64,000 nucleotides of DNA. Source: JBGAPI01 sp044221335 (GTDB taxonomy: Bacteria; Pseudomonadota; Gammaproteobacteria; Xanthomonadales; Ahniellaceae). Made by a program: the position numbers and the translations under genes. The notes under the pieces are model-generated. The model searched no databases. It was not told the DNA's origin and saw nothing but the letters and a program-made list of their open reading frames with translations. Where the stretch lies: contig JBGAPI010000024.1 of assembly GCA_044221335.1 (NCBI GenBank), positions 12,920 through 76,919 of the forward strand. Direction: 5' to 3'. This document shows, in pieces, positions 1-9,831 of this stretch (position 1 is its first letter; each line of letters opens with the position of its first letter).

Positions 1-742
<742 letters not shown>

Positions 743-899
743 GGCTGACCTCTCGGAGTCGTTGGGTGGCGCGACGGATGGGTGGATCGGACGGGCGGGA
801 CTCAGGCTCGCCATCGCCAACGCCGCGACGCGTCGAACCCGAGCCTGGCCGAAATCTCGGCGGGGCGGGTGGTCGTCGTCAGGCGGGCGCGATTCATCG

Positions 900-949
900 G
901 TCGGCAGATCTTTGGTGGGAGGGGCGCAAGCCCCGGTGCTCTACAAGCT
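900..949. repeat. Family C palindrome (GGGGCGCAAGCCCC)
   Basis: A short GC-rich palindrome with core GGAGGGGCGCAAGCCCC lies between trpF and trpB, right after the trpF stop codon. Similar copies occur near 21.3, 39.3, 41.3, 48.0, 49.7 and 60.5 kb. No other feature was seen in the 743-949 gap. Confidence 0.7.
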
Positions 950-1582
950 TCATGGCTCGAAGCGATCCGCCTCGTGGACGGCAGTCGCGAACGCCGCCAT
1001 TTTGTCATAGTCCTTGCGGCCCGGCGCCGTCTCGATGCCGGTCACGACGTCAACGGCATAAGGACGCAGTTGGCGGATGGCCAGAGCTACGTTGTCGGGC
1101 TTCAGCCCCCCGGCGAGGATCAGTGGCCGGGTGCTGGCGCCGAGTTCGCGCGACCAGTCGAAGCGCTCACCGGTGCCACCGGCCGCGCCGGCGCGGGTGC
1201 TGTCCAGCACGAAGCCGGCGGCGTCCGGAAACTTGCGGGTGAAGGCGGCGACGTCGTCGGTGTCGAGCATCGGCACGGCCTTCAGGTAGGGCTTGCCGAA
1301 ACTGCGGCAGAACTTCGCCGGTTCGCGGCCGTGGAACTGGATCATGTCGATCCGCACCCGTTCGAGTACGTCGCGAACCTGCGCCTCGTGCTGCTCCAGG
1401 AACAGGCCGACGGTCGCCACGAACGGCGGCGTCGCCGCCGCGATCTCGGCCGCCGTCTCGATCGACACGCAGCGCGAACTCTGGGGCGCGAAGATCAGCC
1501 CGATCGCGTCCACCCCGAGTGCAGCGGCGTTGGCGGCGTCCTGGGGGTGGGTCATTCCGCAAAACTTGATGCGCGTTCTCAT
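950..1582 (-). CDS. trpF: Phosphoribosylanthranilate isomerase
   Basis: TrpF catalyses the Amadori rearrangement of N-(5-phosphoribosyl)anthranilate to the carboxyphenylamino-deoxyribulose phosphate in tryptophan synthesis. The 210-residue protein has normal family length and is a single (beta/alpha)8 barrel. Visible motifs are KFCGMT at the N-terminus (the cysteine is the general base), IQFHG, FVLDS with the catalytic acid Asp, and the phosphate-binding LAGGLKPDNV near residues 156-165. It precedes trpB on the minus strand. The gap between them carries one GGGGCGCAAGCCCC repeat, so the pair may or may not share a transcript. Confidence 0.96.
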   Translation of the reverse strand: MRTRIKFCGMTHPQDAANAAALGVDAIGLIFAPQSSRCVSIETAAEIAAATPPFVATVGLFLEQHEAQVRDVLERVRIDMIQFHGREPAKFCRSFGKPYLKAVPMLDTDDVAAFTRKFPDAAGFVLDSTRAGAAGGTGERFDWSRELGASTRPLILAGGLKPDNVALAIRQLRPYAVDVVTGIETAPGRKDYDKMAAFATAVHEADRFEP

Positions 1583-1675
1583 GGGGCGGAGTCTAAGGGC
1601 TGAGGGATGAGGGATGAGGACTGTCCGGCCGGGGCTTGGTCGGCCGGAGCTTGTTCGACCGGGCTGAGAAGACCT

Positions 1676-1783
1676 CCGTCATTGCGAGGAGGAGCGCAGC
1701 TCCGGCGAAGCAACCCAGCGACTTTGCTTCAGGCGCGGGAGAGCACAGGCACCGGATTGCTTCGCTGCGCTCGCAAGGACGGG
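1676..1783. repeat. Family A hairpin repeat, copy 1
   Basis: An imperfect inverted repeat bounded by CGTCATTGCGAGG and TCGCAAGGACGGG, with the internal arm GAAGCAA/TTGCTTCG. It fills the middle of the 386-bp gap between trpF and the SRPBCC gene. The same element recurs near 16.3, 52.1, 62.7 and 63.8 kb. I saw nothing else supportable in this gap. Confidence 0.8.
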
Positions 1784-1968
1784 ACCTTCTCCCGATCGTC
1801 TCAGTCCCCAGGCCCATCGACGCGAATCCACGAAGACCGGCCCAGACTCTGGATTTTCTGCCCTCAGCCCGCAGTCCTCAGCCCGAGCCCACACCCCAAT
1901 TCGCCAAGCCCCTCCCCCATTGGTTACCATTGCGCCCCTTCAGTCCCCGCCCGTGACCGGTTTCGCCC

Positions 1969-3009
1969 ATGACGCGCATCATCGAGATGATTCTCTCCGT
2001 AGTGATTGTGGTGGTTCTGTTCGTCGGAATCGCCCTGTTCCTGCCCAATCACGCCCATGTCGAACGCAGCGTCGACCTGTCGAACCCGATTTCGCAAGTG
2101 TTCGACACCCTGAACGGCTTCAAGCGCTACAACACGTGGCAGCCGTGGTACGCGCTCGACCCGAAGGCCGGCTACCAGCTGTCCGGACCGGAGTTCGGCC
2201 CCGGCGCCAAGATCGGCTGGAACAGCAACTGGGACAAGCAGGTCGGCACCGGCACGCTGGAGGTCACCTCGAGCGAACAGGACAAGAACGTCGTCATCGC
2301 CATGACCAACGACTGGTACGGCAAGAACAAGACGATGACGATGACCCTGCAGCAGAACCCGCAGACCAACGCGGTCAAGGTCATCTGGGCGATCGACGTC
2401 GACTACGGCTGGGACCTGATGGGTCGCTACGCCGGCCTGTACCTGAACGGCAAGGTCGGCGAGGCGATGTCCTCCGGCCTGTCCAAGCTGTCCTCGTTCA
2501 TGGCCACGATCCCGAACCTCGACTACAGCCAGATCGACGTGCAGGTCGCCGAAGCGGCGCCGACCGACCTGCTGTTCGTCGGCGGCGGTTCGCCGGCGGC
2601 GCCGATGAAGTGGGACGAGGCCGCCAGCAAGATGGACGCCTCCTGGAAGGAAGTCGACGACTTCATGAAGAAGGCGAAGATCGCCGCGACCGGCCCGCAC
2701 CGCCGCATCATCAACGTGCTCGGCGAAGAGGACAACGACTTCAACCTCGCCACGCCGGTCGCCAGCACCGAGGGCGTCACGCCGACCGGCAACGTGAAGG
2801 CCGGCAAGGCCTACGCCGGCAAGGTGCTGACCACCCAGTACCGCGGCCACCGCGTCGGCCTGATCAAGCCGCGCGACATGCTGAAGGCCTACGCCCTGAC
2901 CCACGGTTACGCGTTCAACGCGGACCTCGCCGGCCTCTGGGAAGACTGGCTGCCGCAGGAAACCCCGGAATCCGACCCGGTCACCACGATCTACCTGCCG
3001 ATCCAGTAA
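1969..3009 (+). CDS. Membrane-anchored SRPBCC / GyrI-like ligand-binding protein
   Basis: The 346-residue protein starts with one hydrophobic segment (about residues 7-27), which would anchor it in the inner membrane with the bulk outside or at the surface. Residues about 35-190 look like an SRPBCC (START-like) lipid/ligand-binding fold, with the early motif VFDTLNGFKRYNTWQPW. The C-terminal part (about 190-346) resembles the GyrI-like effector-binding fold and ends in the typical TTIYLPIQ. The family is generally annotated only as polyketide cyclase/SRPBCC, and no ligand can be named. It lies 206 bp upstream of a Gld-type ABC operon on the same strand; a functional link is only inference. 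Confidence 0.75.
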   Translation: MTRIIEMILSVVIVVVLFVGIALFLPNHAHVERSVDLSNPISQVFDTLNGFKRYNTWQPWYALDPKAGYQLSGPEFGPGAKIGWNSNWDKQVGTGTLEVTSSEQDKNVVIAMTNDWYGKNKTMTMTLQQNPQTNAVKVIWAIDVDYGWDLMGRYAGLYLNGKVGEAMSSGLSKLSSFMATIPNLDYSQIDVQVAEAAPTDLLFVGGGSPAAPMKWDEAASKMDASWKEVDDFMKKAKIAATGPHRRIINVLGEEDNDFNLATPVASTEGVTPTGNVKAGKAYAGKVLTTQYRGHRVGLIKPRDMLKAYALTHGYAFNADLAGLWEDWLPQETPESDPVTTIYLPIQ

Positions 3010-3215
3010 GGATCGCGGTTGCAAGTCCAGAGCGGCGCCGGAAACGGCGCCGCTCGCACGTCGGGAATGGCAAATCCGTAATTTCCAGCCGGAACTTTCT
3101 GCCGATCGCGCGGACCAAGCGCCTCGGCCCGGCAGGGGTGCCCGGCTGTCAATCCAATCTGCTCTTCCACTGGGGTGGGATCGCGCCAGCGAGCCCCCCC
3201 GTTCGAGTGACGATC

Positions 3216-4157
3216 ATGATCGAGACCAGCGAACTTTCGAAGAATTACGGGGCGATCCGGGCGGTCGACGCGATCAGCTTCAAGGTCGAGCCCGGCCAGG
3301 TGCTGGGCTTCCTCGGCCCCAACGGCGCCGGCAAGTCCACCACCATGAAGATGGTCGCCGGCTTCCTGGCGCCGTCCTCCGGCAGCGCCAAGGTCTGCGG
3401 CTTCGACGTCGAAGCGCAGGGCCTCGAGGCCAAGCGCGTCGTCGGCTACCTGCCGGAAGGCGCACCGAGCTACGGCGAGATGACCGTGCGCGAGTTCCTC
3501 GCCTTCATCGCCGACGTCCGCGGCCTCACCGGCGCGCTCCGCGGTCAGCGCATGGACGACGTGATCGGCCGGCTGACGCTGGGCGGCGTGCTCGGCCAGT
3601 CGATCGAGACACTGTCGAAGGGCTTCAAGCGTCGCGTCGGGCTCGCGCAGGCGATCCTGCACGACCCGCAGGTGCTGATCCTCGACGAGCCCACCGACGG
3701 CCTCGACCCGAACCAGAAGCACGAGGTGCGCGCGCTGATCAACGCGATGTCGAAGGACAAGACCATCGTGGTGTCGACCCACATCCTCGAGGAGGTGCAT
3801 GCGGTGTGCAGTCGCGCCGTCGTGATCGCCAAGGGCCGCATCCTCGCCGACGCGACCCCCGACCAGCTCGAGGCGCGGTCGCGCTACCACGGCGCGGTGT
3901 CGCTGACCGCCGCCGACCCGAAGGCCGCCCGCGAGGCGCTGGCCCGCATCGTCGACATCGACAGCGTCGAGCAGGATCCGCAGGACGGCCGCCTCACCGC
4001 CTTCCCGCGCGCCGGCCGTGCGATCTTCGCCCAGATCTCCGAGCTGCTGAAGACGCAGAACCTCGCGGTCAGCGAGGTGCAACTCGAACGCGGCCGCCTC
4101 GACGAGGTGTTCCGCCAGATCACCACCGCCACCGACGACGCGCGGAGCGCCGCATGA
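3216..4157 (+). CDS. ABC transporter ATP-binding protein, GldA/Nat type
   Basis: This is the cytoplasmic ATPase of an ABC-2 transporter, 313 residues long. Walker A is GPNGAGKSTT (about residue 39), the signature is LSKGFKRRVGLAQA, Walker B is VLILDEPTDGLDP, and the H-loop is VSTHILEEV. The C-terminal ~80 residues form the usual GldA-type extension. I placed the start at the ATG of MIETSELSKNYG; a GTG nine bases earlier is the alternative. Its stop overlaps the permease start by ATGA, so the two are translationally coupled. Related sets are called gliding-motility GldA/F/G in Bacteroidetes, but in Proteobacteria the substrate is unknown. Confidence 0.93.
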   Translation: MIETSELSKNYGAIRAVDAISFKVEPGQVLGFLGPNGAGKSTTMKMVAGFLAPSSGSAKVCGFDVEAQGLEAKRVVGYLPEGAPSYGEMTVREFLAFIADVRGLTGALRGQRMDDVIGRLTLGGVLGQSIETLSKGFKRRVGLAQAILHDPQVLILDEPTDGLDPNQKHEVRALINAMSKDKTIVVSTHILEEVHAVCSRAVVIAKGRILADATPDQLEARSRYHGAVSLTAADPKAAREALARIVDIDSVEQDPQDGRLTAFPRAGRAIFAQISELLKTQNLAVSEVQLERGRLDEVFRQITTATDDARSAA

Positions 4158-4888
4158 ATCCGACCCTGATCCTTTTCCGCCGCGAGCTGGCGAGCTACTT
4201 CGCGACCCCGGTCGCCTATGTCTTCATCCTGATCTTCCTGATCCTGGGCGGCGCCTTCACCTTCTACTTCGGCGGCTTCTACGAGCGCAATCAGGCCGAC
4301 CTGATGCCGTTCTTCAACTTCCACCCGTGGCTATACCTGTTCCTGGTGCCGGCGGTGTCGATGCGGCTGTGGGCCGAGGAGCGCAAGAGCGGCAGCATCG
4401 AGCTCCTGCTGACCCTGCCGGTGACGATCGGTCAGGCGGTGCTCGGCAAGTTCCTCGCGGCCTGGGCCTTCATCGCCATCGCGCTGGTCCTGTCCTTCCC
4501 GCTGTGGATCACGGTGAACTACCTCGGCAGCCCGGACAACGGCGCGATCCTCGCCACCTACATCGGCAGCCTGCTGATGGCGGGCGGCTTCCTGGCGGTG
4601 GGCTCGGCACTGTCGGCCACCACCCGCAACCAGGTGATCGCGTTCATCCTGACCGCGGTGACCTGCTTCCTGATCATGGTCTCGGGCTACCCGATCGTGC
4701 AGAACGCCGCCGGCGCCGTGCTGCCGCAGGTGCTGGTGGACGCCATCGCCAGCCTGTCCTTCGTCACCCACTTCGATGCGATCAGCAAGGGCGTGCTCGA
4801 CCTGCGCGATCTCGTCTATTTCGGCCTGATGATCGGTGCGTTCCTCTACGCGACCACCGTCGTCATCGATCTCAAGAAAGCGGACTGA
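4154..4888 (+). CDS. ABC-2 type permease, GldF-like
   Basis: A 244-residue inner-membrane protein with about six transmembrane helices. The first begins near residue 18 (YVFILIFLILGGAFTFYFGG) and the last is close to the C-terminus (LMIGAFLYATTVVIDL). The cytoplasmic loop MRLWAEERKSGSIELLLTLP is the characteristic coupling segment of ABC-2/GldF permeases. It starts inside the stop codon of the ATPase gene (ATGA), so the two proteins almost certainly form one transporter. The GldG-like protein follows after 11 bp. Confidence 0.92.
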   Translation: MNPTLILFRRELASYFATPVAYVFILIFLILGGAFTFYFGGFYERNQADLMPFFNFHPWLYLFLVPAVSMRLWAEERKSGSIELLLTLPVTIGQAVLGKFLAAWAFIAIALVLSFPLWITVNYLGSPDNGAILATYIGSLLMAGGFLAVGSALSATTRNQVIAFILTAVTCFLIMVSGYPIVQNAAGAVLPQVLVDAIASLSFVTHFDAISKGVLDLRDLVYFGLMIGAFLYATTVVIDLKKAD

Positions 4889-4899
4889 GGCAAGCACCG

Positions 4900-6753
4900 A
4901 TGAATCGCAAGGCAAGCACGGGCGGCCATCTCGCCCTGATCATGATCGGACTGGTCGCCCTGGTGATGCTGTCTTCCGCGCTGCTGCGCGGCGCACGCCT
5001 CGACCTGACCCAGAACCGCCTCCACACGCTGACCGACGGCACCAAGGCCGAGCTCGCCGACATCAAGGAGCCGATCAACCTCTACTTCTTCTTCTCCGAC
5101 AAGGCGTCGGAGGCGCAGCCGCAGCTGCGCACCTACGCCAACCGGGTGCGCGAGCTGGTCGAGGAGATCGCGGCGAAGTCCGCCGGCAAGATCACCCTGA
5201 AGGCGATCGACCCGGCGCCGTTCTCCGAGGAGGAGGATCGCGCGACCGGCTTCGGCCTGCAGGCGCTGCCGCTCGGCCAGGGCGACGACAAGGTGTTCTT
5301 CGGCCTCGCCGGCACCAACTCGACCGACGGCCAGATGATCATCCCGTTCTTCGATCCGGCGAAGGAAGCCTTCCTCGAATACGACGTGATGAAGCTGGTG
5401 CACGGCCTGAAGACCACCACCAAGCCGATCGTCGGCGTGATCAGCTCGCTCAACATGGCGCAGGGCTTCGACCCGGCCAGCCGCCGGATGACCCCGGGCT
5501 GGGCGTTCATGACCTCGCTGTCGGAGCTGTTCGAAGTGCGCCAGCTCAACGCCGCGTCGACCACCACCATCGCGCCGGAGATCAAGACCCTGGTGCTGGT
5601 GCACCCGAAGGGCATGACGGACGACCTCGCCGACGCCGTCGACCAGTTCGTGCTGCGCGGCGGCAAGCTGCTGGTCTTCGTCGACCCGAATGCCGAGGCC
5701 GACCAGGAGGCGCAGGATCCGAACAACCCGAACGGCCAGACCTTCGCCGACAAGTCCTCGGACATGCCCAAGCTGTTCAAGTCCTGGGGCGTCACCTATG
5801 ACCCGAACAAGGTGCTGGTCGACCCGATCCACGCGCTGCAGGTGCAGACCCCGCAGGGCGTCCCGGTGCGCCATCCGGTGATCCTCGGCTTCGCCTCCGA
5901 CAGCATCAACCAGGACGACGTCGTGTCGTCGCAGCTCGGTGCGCTCAACTTCTCGACCACCGGCGTGTTCGGCCTGGCCGAGGGCGCTCCGCTGAAGCTC
6001 ACCGCGCTGGTGCAGTCCTCCGACAAGGCCGCGCTGACGACCTCGGAGCGGGTGCGCTTCATGCCGGATCCGGAGTCGCTGATGAACGGCTACTCGCCGA
6101 GCGGCGAGCGCTACGTGCTGGCCGGCCGCCTGGAAGGCAAGCTCAAGACCGCCTTCCCGGGCAAGAGCGGCGCGGACCGGCTGACCGAATCGAAGGAACC
6201 GGCCGACATCATCCTGATCGCCGACACCGACATGCTGACCGATCGCCTGTGGGTCCAGGTGCAGTCGATGTTCGGCCAGCAGGTGATGAACGCGTTCGCC
6301 AACAACGGCGATCTCGCGATCAACGCGGTCGACAACCTCACCGGTTCGTCGGCGCTGATCTCGGTGCGCGGCCGCGCCACGTCGGCGCGGCCGTTCACCC
6401 GCGTCGCCGACCTGCGCCATTCGGCCGACGAACGCTTCCGGGTGAAGGAGCAGGAGCTCAACAAGGAGCTCGCCGAGACCGAGCGCAAGTTGAACGACCT
6501 GCAGAGCTCGAAGAGCAAGGAGTCGGCGATGATCCTGTCGCCCGAGCAGAAGGCCGAGCTGGAGTCGTTCCAGGCGAAGAAGGTGCAGATCCGCAAGGAC
6601 CTGCGCCAGGTGCGCCGCCAGCTCGACGCCTCGATCGAGTCGCTCGGCACCCGCCTCAAGTTCAACGACATCCTGACCTTCCCGCTGCTGCTGACCGTGG
6701 GCGTGTTCTTCTTCAACCGCTGGCGCCGTCAGCGCGCCGCGCGCGCCGTCTGA
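4900..6753 (+). CDS. GldG-like ABC transporter auxiliary protein
   Basis: A 617-residue membrane protein with an N-terminal transmembrane helix (about residues 11-28), a large extracytoplasmic part and a second helix at the C-terminus (LLLTVGVFFFNRW). The opening RLDLTQNRLHTLTDGTK is the hallmark of GldG/DUF4350-type proteins. The ABC_transp_aux-like domain occupies about residues 150-500. A charged coiled coil (about 500-580) precedes the last helix. A GAGG ribosome site lies upstream of the chosen ATG. It sits between the permease and a DUF4340 protein, as in other Gld-type gene sets. The role is inferred to be a periplasmic partner of the transporter. Confidence 0.88.
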   Translation: MNRKASTGGHLALIMIGLVALVMLSSALLRGARLDLTQNRLHTLTDGTKAELADIKEPINLYFFFSDKASEAQPQLRTYANRVRELVEEIAAKSAGKITLKAIDPAPFSEEEDRATGFGLQALPLGQGDDKVFFGLAGTNSTDGQMIIPFFDPAKEAFLEYDVMKLVHGLKTTTKPIVGVISSLNMAQGFDPASRRMTPGWAFMTSLSELFEVRQLNAASTTTIAPEIKTLVLVHPKGMTDDLADAVDQFVLRGGKLLVFVDPNAEADQEAQDPNNPNGQTFADKSSDMPKLFKSWGVTYDPNKVLVDPIHALQVQTPQGVPVRHPVILGFASDSINQDDVVSSQLGALNFSTTGVFGLAEGAPLKLTALVQSSDKAALTTSERVRFMPDPESLMNGYSPSGERYVLAGRLEGKLKTAFPGKSGADRLTESKEPADIILIADTDMLTDRLWVQVQSMFGQQVMNAFANNGDLAINAVDNLTGSSALISVRGRATSARPFTRVADLRHSADERFRVKEQELNKELAETERKLNDLQSSKSKESAMILSPEQKAELESFQAKKVQIRKDLRQVRRQLDASIESLGTRLKFNDILTFPLLLTVGVFFFNRWRRQRAARAV

Positions 6754-6763
6754 GGAGGCGACG

Positions 6764-8092
6764 ATGACCCGCAATCTCGGAAAACTCGCCCTCCTCACCG
6801 CCGTCGCCCTCGGCCTCGCGCTGTGGGTCAGCAAGTCGCGCGAGCCGGCGACCTCGATCGGCCACGACCAGGCCGTGCTGCCGGGCCTGAAGGAAGCAAT
6901 CAACGACGTCACCGCCGTTCGCCTGGTCGGCGCCGAGGGCAAGCTGATCGCGTCGCTGAGCCGCAAGGACGGCCACTGGGCGATCGGCGAACGCGACGGC
7001 TACCCGGCCGACGACGGCAAGGTCCGCGCGCTCCTGCTGAAGCTCGCGGACGCGCAGCTGCTGGAAGCCAAGACCAGCGATCCGGCGCTGTACTCCAAGC
7101 TCGGCGTCGACGACATCGGCGCCAAGACCGCCGGCGGCGTGCAGGTCGAGATCGACGGCCCGAAGAGCGCGCCGCCGAAACTGATCGTCGGCCGCTTCAA
7201 CGGCACCGCCGGCGACGGCACCTTCGTGCGGCGGGCCGGTGAGCCGCAGTCCTGGCTCGCCAAGGGCAGCTTCACCATCGACAAGACCACCGCCGAGTGG
7301 GTCAACCGCGAACTGCTCGACATCGGCGCCGACCGCATCGGCAGCCTCGAGATCACCGTGGGCGACAAGCATCTGCGCGCCAGCAAGGCCGAGGCGACGC
7401 AGCAGAACTTCTCGGTCGCCGACCTGCCGAAGGGCCGCGAGCTCTCCTCCGAGTACGCCGCCAACAGTCTCGCCTCGGTGCTGTCCGGACTCCGCGCGGA
7501 CGACGTCGCCAAGGCCGGCGAGATCCCGGCCGGCGCCAAGCGCGCCGAGGTCGCCTACCAGCTGCGCGACGGCATGACGCTCGCCGGCAGCGTGTGGGAG
7601 GTCGACGGCAAGGACTGGCTGCGGCTCACGGCCAGCCTCGACGAGGCGCGCGCCGCGGCGAAGATCGACGCCGAGCAGGCGAACGAGAAGGCCAAGTACG
7701 AGGCCGATCTCGCGAAGTTCCAGCTCGCGCAGGCCGCGAAGGTCGCGGACGATGCCAAGGCGCACGCCGACGCGAGCAAGCCGGCGACCGATGCCGCCAA
7801 GGCTGCCGACGCCAAGGTCAACCCGGAAGCCGCCGCGGCGGAACCGGCCAAGCCGGCCTCGGTGGTCGACGCCGCGAAGGACAAGGCCGACCGGCTCGAC
7901 AAGCTGAAGGCCGACGTGGCGGAACTGAACAGGCGTCTGGACGGCTGGCAGTTCACCATCCCGGCCTACAAGTTCGCCAACATGTACAAGACCGTCGACG
8001 ACCTGCTGAAGCCGCTCGGCGGCGACAAGAAGGACGCGAAGGCGCAAGCCGCGCCGGCGCCGGGCGCGCCGCCGCTGCCCTTCGGTCACTGA
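6764..8092 (+). CDS. DUF4340 domain protein, Gld-type transporter partner
   Basis: A 442-residue protein with an N-terminal membrane anchor (GKLALLTAVALGLALWV) and DUF4340-like repeats over about residues 50-270. Residues about 280-400 are Ala/Lys/Asp-rich and probably form a long coiled coil or flexible stalk. The C-terminus (YKFANMYKTVDDLLKPL) looks like the family's closing segment. A perfect AGGAGG lies just before the ATG. It is the last gene of the ATPase-permease-GldG-DUF4340 set. Function beyond membership in this conserved neighbourhood is unknown. The TGA stop is followed three bases later by a family B palindrome. Confidence 0.85.
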   Translation: MTRNLGKLALLTAVALGLALWVSKSREPATSIGHDQAVLPGLKEAINDVTAVRLVGAEGKLIASLSRKDGHWAIGERDGYPADDGKVRALLLKLADAQLLEAKTSDPALYSKLGVDDIGAKTAGGVQVEIDGPKSAPPKLIVGRFNGTAGDGTFVRRAGEPQSWLAKGSFTIDKTTAEWVNRELLDIGADRIGSLEITVGDKHLRASKAEATQQNFSVADLPKGRELSSEYAANSLASVLSGLRADDVAKAGEIPAGAKRAEVAYQLRDGMTLAGSVWEVDGKDWLRLTASLDEARAAAKIDAEQANEKAKYEADLAKFQLAQAAKVADDAKAHADASKPATDAAKAADAKVNPEAAAAEPAKPASVVDAAKDKADRLDKLKADVAELNRRLDGWQFTIPAYKFANMYKTVDDLLKPLGGDKKDAKAQAAPAPGAPPLPFGH

Positions 8093-8094
8093 GG

Positions 8095-8160
8095 CAGGGC
8101 GGGCGCTGCCCGCCGACGCCTCACCGTCTCGCGATGGCGGCCAATGGCCGCCCTACGGCA
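8095..8160. repeat. Family B palindrome filling a convergent gap
   Basis: Two back-to-back hairpins (CAGGGCGGGCGCTGCCCGCC and GGCGGCCAATGGCCGCC) fill the space between the DUF4340 gene and the convergent Rieske gene. The right edge reads CTA on the plus strand, so the Rieske gene uses the repeat's TAG as its stop codon. It could act as a bidirectional terminator, though there is no T-run. Confidence 0.8.
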
Positions 8161-8488
8161 GGCAGACCTCGCCGTCGCTCACCACGACGGGAAACCGCCG
8201 CAATCCGGTGCCCTTGCAGATCCCCATCGGACTCTCGCCGGTATCGCTGCGGAACATCGCGCCGTGCGCGGCGCAGACGATGTAGCCGTCCTCGAACAGG
8301 AAGCGACCCGGCGCGAAGTCGAGGCGCCGACCCGCGTGCGGACACTCGTTGATGAAAGCGACCACGCCGTCGCCGTGACGCACCAGGATCAATGAAAAAA
8401 CTCCGGTCGACGAGGGCACGTCGCGCGCCACGGCGCCGCCGTCCGCGATCTCGTCCACACGGCATAACGCCTTCTTAACTTCGTTCAT
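8153..8488 (-). CDS. Rieske [2Fe-2S] ferredoxin-like protein
   Basis: A stand-alone 111-residue Rieske protein. Both ligand boxes are present: CPHAG (C-x-H) near residue 50 and CAAHG (C-x2-H) near residue 74, followed by FRSDTG. Such small soluble Rieske proteins usually act as electron carriers or assimilatory nitrite-reductase-type subunits, but there is no oxygenase or reductase next to it. The start is the ATG of MNEVKKALCRVDEI. Its final codon runs directly into the TAG edge of a family B repeat. The specific partner is unknown. Confidence 0.9.
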   Translation of the reverse strand: MNEVKKALCRVDEIADGGAVARDVPSSTGVFSLILVRHGDGVVAFINECPHAGRRLDFAPGRFLFEDGYIVCAAHGAMFRSDTGESPMGICKGTGLRRFPVVVSDGEVCLP

Positions 8489-8560
8489 CGAATCGGCACT
8501 TGCGGACGTCGGACCCAAGACGGATGCTTCGCGCCCATTTTGCCGCAATCGAGTGTGCCG

Positions 8561-8854
8561 ATGCGTCTGTACGGAGTTCGCCCGGTGTTCGTTCGCCACC
8601 CGCTGAAGAGTCTGCTCATCGGAACCGGCGTCCTCGCCGGGCTGGCAGTGGCCGCGATGGGCATCTTCGTCCTGCTGGCGCTCCTGATCGTCGGTGCCGC
8701 CGTCGCGTTCGTCTATCGCCTGATCCGCAATGCCGCCCAGGGTACGAGCGCGGCCGGCGACCACGGCGTGATCGAAGGCGAGTTCCAGGTGATCAAGCCG
8801 GATGCCAAGGACTACCCGCGCCAGCTCGGCCTCGACGGCCCGGCGCGCGGCTGA
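8561..8854 (+). CDS. Small membrane protein, unknown function
   Basis: A 97-residue protein with one strongly hydrophobic stretch, long enough for one or two helices (about residues 21-52), followed by a charged tail ending KPDAKDYPRQLGL. I chose the ATG of MRLYGVRPVF; a TTG seven codons earlier is possible. It is not recognised as a named family. It stands divergent to the Rieske gene with a 72-bp gap and upstream of the AraC-Ogt gene. Codon usage matches its neighbours, which supports it being real. Confidence 0.6.
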   Translation: MRLYGVRPVFVRHPLKSLLIGTGVLAGLAVAAMGIFVLLALLIVGAAVAFVYRLIRNAAQGTSAAGDHGVIEGEFQVIKPDAKDYPRQLGLDGPARG

Positions 8855-8952
8855 GCGGGACGGGCCCTTTTCGCCAGCACTCCGTCGCAAGACTCGTATA
8901 GCCCGGCCGACGCCGGCGCCCTAGCCTGTTCTCCACCGACGAGGACAGCGCC

Positions 8953-9831
8953 ATGACCACGACCATCGACCGCACCGTCACCGAACTGCGCGAGCGCATC
9001 GAGCGCGATCCCGAATCCGCGATCGATCTCGCGGCGCGTGCCGCCGCGCTCGGCGTCTCGACCACGCTGCTGTCGCGGCGCTTCAACGACGCCGTCGGCG
9101 TCTCGCCCAGCGCCTATCGCAAGGCGCAGCGGATGCAGCGCCTCCGGCGCGCGTTGCGCGAGAGCGGCGACAGCACCCAGGCGATCTACGAGGCCGGCTT
9201 CGGCGCCGCCAGCCGCGTCTACGGCGAGAGCCTGCACCTGCTCGGCATGACCCCGCGCGACTATGCCCGAGGCGGCCGCGGCGTGGAGGTCTGCTACACG
9301 ATCGTCGACGCCAGTATCGGCCGGCTGCTGATCGCGGCCACGCCACGCGGAATCTGCGCCGTGATGCCCGGAGACGGCGACGCCGCGCTGATCGCGCGTC
9401 TCGGCGAGGAGCTGCCGAAGGCGACACTGCTGCGCGTCGACGAGGGCGCCAACGACTGGTTCGGCGCGGTGCTGGCCGGCGTCGAGCGCGCGCTCGGCCG
9501 CGGCGAGCCGCGCAGCCCCGACGCGGTCCCGGTCGACATCGGCGCCAGCGCGTTCCAGTTGCAGGTCTGGCAGGCGCTGACCCGCATCCCGAGCGGCGTG
9601 CAGGTGAGCTACCAGCAGCTCGCCCAGGACCTCGGCAAGCCGCGCGCGGTTCGTGCGGTGGCGCGGGCCTGCGCCAGCAACCGCCTCGCGATCATCGTGC
9701 CTTGCCATCGCGTGGTGCGCAGCGATGGCTCGCTCGGCGGCTACCGCTGGGGGCTGCCGCTGAAACGTGAACTGCTCGATCGCGAAGCGATGGCGCGCGA
9801 CGGTGCCGCCGTGACCCAGGCCGCCGCATGA
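8953..9831 (+). CDS. AraC-type HTH / O6-methylguanine-DNA methyltransferase fusion
   Basis: This 292-residue protein repairs O6-alkylguanine by transferring the alkyl group to its own cysteine. The methyltransferase domain (about residues 115-280) has the active site PCHRVV and the FQLQVWQAL DNA-binding helix. An AraC-like HTH region (about 20-110) precedes it and ends in the typical LGMTPRDYARGG. It resembles Ada but lacks the N-terminal Ada zinc domain that repairs phosphotriesters. It may therefore be a repair enzyme with a regulatory DNA-binding domain rather than a full Ada sensor. The stop overlaps the next gene by ATGA. Confidence 0.9.
   Translation: MTTTIDRTVTELRERIERDPESAIDLAARAAALGVSTTLLSRRFNDAVGVSPSAYRKAQRMQRLRRALRESGDSTQAIYEAGFGAASRVYGESLHLLGMTPRDYARGGRGVEVCYTIVDASIGRLLIAATPRGICAVMPGDGDAALIARLGEELPKATLLRVDEGANDWFGAVLAGVERALGRGEPRSPDAVPVDIGASAFQLQVWQALTRIPSGVQVSYQQLAQDLGKPRAVRAVARACASNRLAIIVPCHRVVRSDGSLGGYRWGLPLKRELLDREAMARDGAAVTQAAA

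Noticed and set aside
1920..3215. Long open frame continuing upstream of the ABC ATPase start
   Set aside because: It reads in another frame through the SRPBCC gene and gives Arg/Pro-rich low-quality sequence. The ATPase family starts at MIETSELSKNYG.
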